Shown here in pieces: positions 6,578 to 11,508 of a stretch of DNA of 11,508 nt. The position numbers and the translations under genes are program-made. This stretch comes from Gammaproteobacteria bacterium (GTDB taxonomy: Bacteria > Aquificota > Aquificia > Aquificales > QOAS01). The notes under the pieces were generated by a model, which ran no database searches, had not been told where the DNA came from, and was given only the letters and a program-made list of their open reading frames with translations. How positions within the stretch are numbered: position 1 is the first letter of the stretch; each line of letters begins with the position of its first letter. The stretch covers positions 1-11,508 of the forward strand of contig QOAS01000077.1 of NCBI GenBank assembly GCA_003972855.1, written 5' to 3'.

Positions 6578-7291
6578 ACCAATACGATTTTCTAAAAATT
6601 CTTTAAGCTTTTTAAGGTCTTCTTTGAAGGTGCGGGCTTCCCCCATATTCCTCAAAATATAAGCGGGGTGATAGGTAAGAAAGAGTTTGGCTTTGGGATA
6701 AAGGGGATTGGGGTAAAACTGTCCCCTCATACGGGTTATGCGAACCGTTTTTCCCAAAAAAGCCTCCGCCGCGGTGGCACCTAAACAACAAACCACTTTT
6801 GGTTTAACTATTTCCAATTCCCTTTTTAGGAATACATTTAGGCAAGTTTGCATCTCCTTGGGGAGAGGTTTTCGGTTACCGGGAGGTCTGCACTTGCAAA
6901 CATTGGTTATGTATATTTTTTCCCTCGGGAGGTTTATTTCCTCTAACACTTTATTTAAGTATTGCCCCGCCCTTCCTACAAAGGGTTTTCCCTGTTTATC
7001 TTCTTCCTCTCCGGGGGCTTCTCCTACGAACATAACTTTGCCGGTTGGGTCTCCGTCGTAAAAAACAATCTGTGTTCTGCTTTTACAGAGTTCACACTTA
7101 CAGCAGTTGTTATTTTCCGCATAAACCCTTTTAAGGAGAGAAATCTTTTCCTCCTTCTCGGAAAGAGTTTTTTTTTCTTTCTTTCCAACTTCGGTATCGG
7201 TGGGTTCTATTTTATATTCGGTTAAGGAGTAAAATTCTTCAAAACCCAGTTCCCTAAGGAGTTTAACGGTTGCTATAAGCCTTCTTTCCAT
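6566..7291 (-). CDS. Family 4 (UDGa-type) uracil-DNA glycosylase, [4Fe-4S]
   Basis: The product removes uracil, arising from cytosine deamination, from DNA as the first step of base excision repair; the family 4 enzyme is characteristic of thermophiles. Motifs seen in the 241-residue protein are FVGEAPGEEED (G90-G94, the catalytic motif A), GKPFVGRAGQYLNKVL, the KCRPPGNRKPLP segment, and the HPAYILRN motif (H208-N215). The cluster cysteines are C66-x2-C69 and C134-x15-C150, as expected for the iron-sulfur form. The first 60 or so residues are an N-terminal extension rich in lysine and glutamate, as in many bacterial members. There is no Shine-Dalgarno; the ATG lies just after an AT-rich stretch, so the mRNA may have a very short leader. 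The gene is divergent from rpsO, and its 3' end lies in an inverted repeat. Confidence 0.93.
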   Translation of the reverse strand: MERRLIATVKLLRELGFEEFYSLTEYKIEPTDTEVGKKEKKTLSEKEEKISLLKRVYAENNNCCKCELCKSRTQIVFYDGDPTGKVMFVGEAPGEEEDKQGKPFVGRAGQYLNKVLEEINLPREKIYITNVCKCRPPGNRKPLPKEMQTCLNVFLKRELEIVKPKVVCCLGATAAEAFLGKTVRITRMRGQFYPNPLYPKAKLFLTYHPAYILRNMGEARTFKEDLKKLKEFLENRIGEGV

Positions 7292-7300
7292 TTCAAGTGT

Positions 7301-7306
7301 TATAAT
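7301..7306 (+). promoter_or_regulatory. Consensus -10 box for rpsO
   Basis: A perfect TATAAT lies 45 bp upstream of the rpsO ATG; transcription would start near 7313. No good -35 hexamer stands at 16-18 bp. The sequence sits in the 60-bp divergent gap with the glycosylase gene, and its complement is close to that gene's start as well. Confidence 0.45.
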
Positions 7307-7351
7307 AAAAAACCCTTGAGATAAATAATTGAAGTAGGAGGTTTAAAAGGG

Positions 7352-7636
7352 ATGGCACTGCCCAAGGATACTGTTGAAAAAATCATAAAAGAGTTTCAAA
7401 GGCACGAAAAGGATACCGGTTCCCCCGAGGTTCAGATTGCAATTTTAACCGAAAGAATAAACAGGTTAACCGAGCATTTAAAGAAACACAGAAAAGACAT
7501 TCACTCCAGAAGGGGTTTAATTGCTATGGTTAACAAAAGAAGGAGACTCCTTGAATATCTCAAGGAAACCGATTACAACAAATATGTTGAAATTGTGAAA
7601 AAATTGGGTATCAGGGTTACCAAAACCACCGTTTAA
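7352..7636 (+). CDS. rpsO: 30S ribosomal protein S15
   Basis: S15 is a primary 16S rRNA binding protein that organises the platform of the small subunit. The 94-residue product carries the diagnostic segments DTGSPEVQIAILTERIN, a helix ending HLKKHRKDIHSRRGL, and MVNKRRRLLEYLK. It is about five residues longer than the usual 88-89 because of a short C-terminal tail (VTKTTV). TAGGAGG 10 nt before the ATG and a consensus -10 further upstream support the start. In many bacteria rpsO is followed by pnp; here the next gene is fliG, 62 bp downstream. S15 represses its own translation in several species, and the leader could fold (see findings). Confidence 0.97.
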   Translation: MALPKDTVEKIIKEFQRHEKDTGSPEVQIAILTERINRLTEHLKKHRKDIHSRRGLIAMVNKRRRLLEYLKETDYNKYVEIVKKLGIRVTKTTV

Positions 7637-7663
7637 AGCCTTTTTATATAACTTTTGCTTTTT

Positions 7664-7684
7664 AACCTTTTTAGTTTGAAGGTT
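7664..7684 (+). other. Short hairpin between rpsO and fliG
   Basis: AACCTT (7664-7669) and AAGGTT (7679-7684) form a perfect 6-bp stem around a 9-nt loop, 27 bp after the rpsO stop. The stem is weak and has no U-run, so it is more likely a processing or attenuation element, or chance, than a terminator. Confidence 0.25.
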
Positions 7685-7698
7685 TAAAATTCCCTTTA

Positions 7699-8712
7699 AT
7701 GCCCGAAAAAATAACCGACCCCTCTACCTTATCGGATGTTGAAAAAGGTGCTATTATCCTTTCTCTCACCCCTCCCGATTTGGCGGCTCAAATAGTGGCG
7801 GAATTATCCCCTTTGGAGCTAAGGAGGCTTATATCCGCTTTTCAAAAAATTCAGAATGCGGAGAAAAATGTCATTAATGAAATAATTAAGGAATTTGTAG
7901 ATACCTACGAAAGTCTTAAGGAGTTTCCTCCTTTGGAAGCTGAAGAATTTATCAAGAAAATAATGGATTACGTTCCTCCCAATGTAAGGGAGATTTTGGA
8001 AACCATAATGTCCCAACCGGAGATAAAAATAAAACTCCAACAACTGGAGGCTTTAACTCCCAAACAATTGGCAACCCTTTTGAGGAAAGAACATCCTCAA
8101 ATCATTGCGGTTATCTTAGCCCTTTTGACCCCTTCAAAGGTGGCTAAGGTTATAAAAGAATTTCCCTCCGAACTTAGAACGGAAGTTATAAAAAGGATGG
8201 CAACTTTGGAGAGTATATCCGCCGACCGTATAAAGATAATTGCGGAAAACTTCTTAAAGGAAATGAAGGAATTTGTCGGTGAGGAAATAAAAATAGACGG
8301 TACCAAGCAGGCGGCGAATATTTTAACCTCCCTTGATAAATACACTTCCGAAGAAATACTCTCCTACATTGAAAGTGAGAATCCCGAATTGGCGGAAAAG
8401 ATAAGGGACCGTATGTTCACCTTTGAGGATATAGCCAAATTGGACGACAAAGCTATTTTGGAAATTCTAAAAACCGTTGATAAACAGACTTTGGCATTAG
8501 CCCTTAAAGAAGCCCCCAAAGAAATCTTGGACAAATTCCTCAAGAATATGTCCAAAAGGGCGGCTCAAATATTCCTGGAAGATATGGAGGCTATGGGAAA
8601 GGTTCGCAGGTCGGAAATTTTGCGCGCCCGTAGGCAGATTGTAAAAATAGTAAAGCGTTTGATAGAGCAAGGTATCATTTCTTACGGGGAAGAGGAGGAA
8701 GAGGAAGAATGA
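7699..8712 (+). CDS. fliG: Flagellar motor switch protein FliG
   Basis: FliG forms part of the cytoplasmic C-ring; it contacts the MS-ring through its N-terminal domain and the stator through its C-terminal domain, generating torque and switching direction. The 337-residue protein shows the family layout: an N-terminal LSDVEKGAIILSL helix, the middle-domain EHPQ motif at 131-134, an armadillo-like helical repeat region, and a C-terminal torque domain with RDRMFTFEDIAKLDD, KNMSKRAAQIFLEDMEAMG and a closing RRQIVKIVKRLIEQG helix. It ends in an unusual run of seven glutamates. No other flagellar gene is in the window, consistent with scattered flagellar genes in some thermophiles. There is no clear Shine-Dalgarno. 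The stop is 3 bp from the end of the convergent sirtuin gene. Confidence 0.97.
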   Translation: MPEKITDPSTLSDVEKGAIILSLTPPDLAAQIVAELSPLELRRLISAFQKIQNAEKNVINEIIKEFVDTYESLKEFPPLEAEEFIKKIMDYVPPNVREILETIMSQPEIKIKLQQLEALTPKQLATLLRKEHPQIIAVILALLTPSKVAKVIKEFPSELRTEVIKRMATLESISADRIKIIAENFLKEMKEFVGEEIKIDGTKQAANILTSLDKYTSEEILSYIESENPELAEKIRDRMFTFEDIAKLDDKAILEILKTVDKQTLALALKEAPKEILDKFLKNMSKRAAQIFLEDMEAMGKVRRSEILRARRQIVKIVKRLIEQGIISYGEEEEEEE

Positions 8713-8715
8713 TTT

Positions 8716-9549
8716 TCAGTTTTCCTTTAGTTTCTTAAGCTGTTTTACTATTTGCGGTAAAACCTCCGTAGCGGAAGCTCTAAAAGAAAAGTCCGCTAAG
8801 GGTGTTAAGGGTGTCTCTTCGGGATTAACCTCTATCAGGGTTCCCCCGTGTTTTTTACACAATTCGGGGAGATATGCGGCGGGATATACAACCGCGGAAG
8901 TTCCCACCGAAAAACATACCACACCTTTTTGGGCTATTTCAAATGCTTTTTCTAAGACTTCGGAGGGTAAATTTTCTCCAAACCAAACCACCCCGGGACC
9001 TACAATTCCTCCGCAAATCTGACAACGGGGTAGGTTTTCTTCCTTTAACCCTCTGAGGATTCGTTTTTCAAATTCTTCCTCGGAAAGGTTTTTTAGAAAA
9101 TTCCTATCCGCGAGGGGGAAGAGCTTGGCGAATTCCTCTTCCCTGTAACGGGTTTCGCAATATCTACACTTTCCTTCCCAGATGTTCCCGTGAAGTTCCA
9201 AAAACCTTTTTTGTCCCGCCCTTCGGTGGAGACCGTCTACATTTTGGGTTATGTGCCAAAAATCGTCTAAAAGATTTTCTAACGATACTATCGCGCGGTG
9301 GGCTTCGTTAGGCTCGGCTTTTGCTATAAGGTGCATTCTCCACAGATACCACTTCCATACCAAAGTGGGGTTTTCTTTAAAGGCTTCAAAGGTTGCAAGT
9401 TCTTGGGGGTTGTATTTATTCCAAAGACCATCTTTTCCCCTAAAGGTAGGTATTCCGCTTTCCGCGGAGAGACCCGCCCCGCTGAATACAAAAATCGTTT
9501 TATCGGAGTTTTCCTTTAAAATCTCCGCTACTTTTTGTATATCGCTCAT
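8716..9549 (-). CDS. Sir2-family NAD-dependent protein deacylase, class III (SIRT5/CobB type)
   Basis: Sirtuins remove acyl groups from lysine, consuming NAD+ and producing nicotinamide and O-acyl-ADP-ribose. With the start at 9549 the protein has 277 residues: FSGAGLSAESGIPTFRG (22-38, NAD binding), TQNVDGLH (101-108), the catalytic H120 in LELHGN, zinc ligands C128/C131 and C176/C179, GVVWFGE, VGTSAVVYPAA and a VNPEETPLT NAD-binding loop. Y68 and R71 (Y-x2-R) match the SIRT5/CobB pocket residues that bind succinyl and malonyl lysine. The zinc module has a long insert (132-175). A longer frame from 9588 adds 13 residues of non-conserved sequence; I prefer 9549, which begins where homologues begin and leaves 60 bp for divergent control. 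No Shine-Dalgarno is seen at either start. Confidence 0.93.
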   Translation of the reverse strand: MSDIQKVAEILKENSDKTIFVFSGAGLSAESGIPTFRGKDGLWNKYNPQELATFEAFKENPTLVWKWYLWRMHLIAKAEPNEAHRAIVSLENLLDDFWHITQNVDGLHRRAGQKRFLELHGNIWEGKCRYCETRYREEEFAKLFPLADRNFLKNLSEEEFEKRILRGLKEENLPRCQICGGIVGPGVVWFGENLPSEVLEKAFEIAQKGVVCFSVGTSAVVYPAAYLPELCKKHGGTLIEVNPEETPLTPLADFSFRASATEVLPQIVKQLKKLKEN

Positions 9550-9609
9550 ACAAAAGAATTTAACCGTGGTCAAAGCTTTGAAGTGCAAATTTTATTCACC
9601 ATTTTTGGT

Positions 9610-10284
9610 ATGACTTTAATCAGTCGGGAAGAATTGCTTTTAGGTTGTTCTTTTGCGGATGTTGAACACGGTATAATTGCGGACGCTTTGAATGCCATAG
9701 CCAAAGCCATCGCAATGGGGGAAAAGGAATTTGCCTTTAAAACTCTTTTACCGGCATCTCTGGATTATCTTGAAAAACATTTAACCCACGAAGAAAAAGT
9801 TTTAGAAAACGCATTCTTTTACTGGGCGGAGGAACGCAATTACGGGGACCTCTACGAGGAATTTTTTGGAAATTTTCATAACTACTTGATAGAAAAGGAT
9901 AAGAATTTAAAAGAATACACTTATAGGGATTTTTTAGAGTTTGCGGAAGCTTTTAAGGTGAAGTATCCTAAGGAAGAGGAATTCTTCCGAATTTTGGAGC
10001 TAATAGAACATCAAAAACACGGACATAAAAATGTTTCTCGGTTACTTAGAAAGGAACTTTCAAAAATAGACCCCTCGGAGGAACCGAAAAGGATTGTTGA
10101 ACAGTTGGGAGTAGCTTTATCCTTTGTTCTAAATAGGGTTTTGAAAATGGACAGAAAATACGTTGAGTTTTATAGAAATTACAATATACCCGCTTGTGAG
10201 GAAAAACCTCTTTATCCTCCTAAAGAGGTTTTGGAATTGATTGAAAGTGTCTTGAAAAACGACGGGATACCTCTTTCTGAATAA
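9610..10284 (+). CDS. Hemerythrin-like (HHE) helical protein
   Basis: The 224-residue protein is almost entirely helical, and its histidine placement recalls the hemerythrin HHE four-helix bundle, which binds a di-iron centre used for oxygen, NO or redox sensing and storage. Candidate ligands are H20 (DVEHG), H57 with E61 in KHLTHEEK (an H-x3-E pattern), H90 (NFHNYL) and H134/H137/H139 in EHQKHGHKN. The usual H-x3-H in helix three is reduced to a single histidine and the helix-four aspartate is not obvious, so metal binding may differ. The region after residue 150 is an additional helical domain ending with a proline-containing tail (PLYPP). The frame is open from 9535, but I choose the ATG at 9610: upstream residues overlap the sirtuin start and look non-coding. 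It is divergent from the sirtuin gene. Confidence 0.55.
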   Translation: MTLISREELLLGCSFADVEHGIIADALNAIAKAIAMGEKEFAFKTLLPASLDYLEKHLTHEEKVLENAFFYWAEERNYGDLYEEFFGNFHNYLIEKDKNLKEYTYRDFLEFAEAFKVKYPKEEEFFRILELIEHQKHGHKNVSRLLRKELSKIDPSEEPKRIVEQLGVALSFVLNRVLKMDRKYVEFYRNYNIPACEEKPLYPPKEVLELIESVLKNDGIPLSE

Positions 10285-10331
10285 GACTATAAACTACCTA
10301 TTCCTTTCCGCTTAATGTTTTTATTTTTGCT

Positions 10332-11508
10332 ATGGAAAAACTTATGAGTAAGCATTTTGTTACCGCTAACCAAAAGGGGAATAGAAAAAAAGTTTTTATA
10401 AAAACCTTCGGATGTCAGATGAATGTTAATGACAGTGAGAGGATTAAAGGAATTCTAAAAACTTTAGGTTACGAGTTTACGGAAAACTGGCAAGAGGCGG
10501 ATTTAATATTGCTAAATACCTGCACGGTAAGGGAAAAACCCGATAGAAAAGTTTTAGCCCATATCGGGGAATACAGAAAGATTAAGGAAATAAACCCCAA
10601 CGCAAAAATAGGAGTTTGCGGTTGCTTAGCCCAAAGGATGGGTGAAGAGCTGGACAGAAGGGCTGGAGGAGTTATAGACATAATGTTTTCCTCCTACAAT
10701 ATTCATCACCTACCCCATCTTATTCAAAAGGCGGAAAAGGGCGAAAAGGCTATAGAAATCCTTTCCGAACCGCCCAAAGATGAATGGGAAATGTTTGAAT
10801 ACCCCACTGTAAGGGAAAATCCTTATTGGGCTTTTATTACCATAATGAAAGGTTGCGATAAGGACTGCACCTATTGTGTGGTTCCCCAAACGAGGGGTAG
10901 GGAAAGAAGCCGACCCATAAGGAGTATTATCAACGAGATAAAACAGCTGGTTAAGGAAGGCGTAAAAGAGATACACCTCTTGGGACAAAACGTTACCGCG
11001 TGGGGAAAAGATTTTGAAACTCCCATACCTTTTAGCTACCTGCTATACAAAATTGCAGAAATAGAGGGTGTTGAAAGAATTAGGTTTACAACCGGGTATC
11101 CCACCGATTTGACCGATGATGTAATAAAGGCTATGGGTGAAATACCCCAAATAGCGGATGCACTGCATCTGCCTTTCCAAAGCGGAAGCAACCGCATCTT
11201 AAAACTTATGCACCGCTACTATACCAAAGAGGAATATTTGGAAAAAGTAGAAAAACTCAAAGAGGTTAAACCCAATATAGCACTCTCCGCGGACGTAATA
11301 GTAGGTTTTCCCGGTGAAACGGAAGAGGATTTCTTGGAAACCTTGGACTTAATAGAAAAGGTGAGGTTTGAACAACTTTTTTCCTTTAAGTATTCTCCCC
11401 GTCCGGGAACACCGGCTAGCAAGTATCCCGACCAAGTCCCCGACGATGTGAAGACGGAAAGAATGCATAGGCTTTTGGAAGTTCAAAAGAGAATAATGAA
11501 TGAGGAGG
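10332..11508 (+). CDS. miaB: tRNA-2-methylthio-N6-dimethylallyladenosine synthase MiaB, 3' end beyond the window
   Basis: MiaB is a radical SAM methylthiotransferase that adds a methylthio group to the modified adenosine at position 37 of tRNAs reading UNN codons. The 392 codons present include the N-terminal MTTase domain with KTFGCQMN (C28), NTCTVREKP (C64) and GVCGCLAQ (C96/C98), which bind one cluster, and the radical SAM motif C175-x3-C179-x2-C182 (GCDKDCTYCVVP). GQNVTAWGKD, RIRFTTGYPTDL, LPFQSGSNRILK and VGFPGETEEDF follow in the family order. The C-terminal TRAM domain lies past the right edge. TFGCQMN and VREKP favour MiaB over RimO or MtaB. The ATG at 10332 has no Shine-Dalgarno; a second in-frame ATG at 10344 has a weak GGA 7 nt upstream and is possible. 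Confidence 0.95.
   Translation, partial: MEKLMSKHFVTANQKGNRKKVFIKTFGCQMNVNDSERIKGILKTLGYEFTENWQEADLILLNTCTVREKPDRKVLAHIGEYRKIKEINPNAKIGVCGCLAQRMGEELDRRAGGVIDIMFSSYNIHHLPHLIQKAEKGEKAIEILSEPPKDEWEMFEYPTVRENPYWAFITIMKGCDKDCTYCVVPQTRGRERSRPIRSIINEIKQLVKEGVKEIHLLGQNVTAWGKDFETPIPFSYLLYKIAEIEGVERIRFTTGYPTDLTDDVIKAMGEIPQIADALHLPFQSGSNRILKLMHRYYTKEEYLEKVEKLKEVKPNIALSADVIVGFPGETEEDFLETLDLIEKVRFEQLFSFKYSPRPGTPASKYPDQVPDDVKTERMHRLLEVQKRIMNEE

Noticed and set aside
6411..6662. Plus-strand frame of 83 codons in the hairpin-rich gap, running into the glycosylase gene
   Set aside because: It has no ribosome-binding site, about 97 bp are antisense to a well-supported gene, and it crosses both arms of the inverted repeat; the predicted protein has no recognisable pattern.
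6738..7225. Open frames of 87-107 codons antisense to the glycosylase gene
   Set aside because: They are mirror frames of a conserved coding region, with no ribosome-binding sites and no family features.
7664..7698. Intrinsic terminator between rpsO and fliG
   Set aside because: The 6-bp AT-rich stem is not followed by a run of T residues, so termination is not supported.
9543..9573. TTGACC (9573-9568, minus strand) with TATGAG 17 bp downstream as a sirtuin promoter
   Set aside because: The -10 would include the chosen ATG, so the transcript would begin inside the coding region; the upstream alternative start at 9588 would not fit either.
9535..9609. N-terminal extension of the hemerythrin-like gene from an ATG at 9535
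   Set aside because: The added residues show no conservation-like pattern and would overlap the sirtuin start; the ATG at 9610 leaves a reasonable divergent promoter region.
1..11508. CRISPR array, tRNA, rRNA or transposase gene
   Set aside because: I saw no regularly spaced direct repeats, tRNA-like cloverleaf, rRNA segment or transposase motif on either strand.

Overview
The window looks like chromosomal DNA from a thermophilic, motile bacterium, most likely a member of the Aquificota or another deep-branching thermophilic group. The evidence is moderate GC, lysine- and glutamate-rich proteins, a family 4 [4Fe-4S] uracil-DNA glycosylase, a two-subunit-type glycyl-tRNA synthetase, FliG, and housekeeping genes packed together without functional clustering. 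This placement is inference; no rRNA is present. There is no CRISPR array, tRNA, rRNA or intact insertion sequence.

Layout. Positions 1-33 may hold the first 11 codons of a gene running leftwards off the window. At 85-732 (+) is a Uma2/DUF820-type PD-(D/E)XK nuclease-like gene, the most accessory-looking gene here; its last 20 codons overlap the convergent gene. On the minus strand, thiC (3849-2446) is followed after 26 bp by an extracellular solute-binding protein of family 5 (2419-671). A 105-bp divergent region containing an inverted repeat separates thiC from glyS (3955-6030, +). glyS is followed by two very small membrane-protein genes (6061-6273 and 6266-6394); the second is only 42 codons, overlaps the first by 8 bp and has a strong Shine-Dalgarno sequence.

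Positions 6395-6565 are non-coding and dense in hairpins. A perfect 15-bp inverted repeat brackets this gap, and its right arm contains the stop codon of the minus-strand uracil-DNA glycosylase gene (7291-6566). rpsO (7352-7636) and fliG (7699-8712) follow on the plus strand. A class III (SIRT5-like) sirtuin gene on the minus strand (9549-8716) ends 3 bp from fliG. Divergent from it is a hemerythrin-like four-helix protein gene (9610-10284), and then miaB, which starts at 10332 and runs off the right edge.

How the genes relate: most are unrelated housekeeping functions, namely thiamine synthesis, glycine tRNA charging, ribosomal protein S15, the flagellar switch, uracil repair, protein deacylation and tRNA methylthiolation. 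The genes that may belong together are thiC with the solute-binding protein, and glyS with the two small membrane proteins. The most striking signal is compositional: scanned by eye, the palindrome TCGA does not occur in 11.5 kb and GATC occurs once, inside the Uma2-type gene, although about 40 of each would be expected. Other points of interest are the inverted-repeat region at 6395-6577 and the coupled small membrane proteins.
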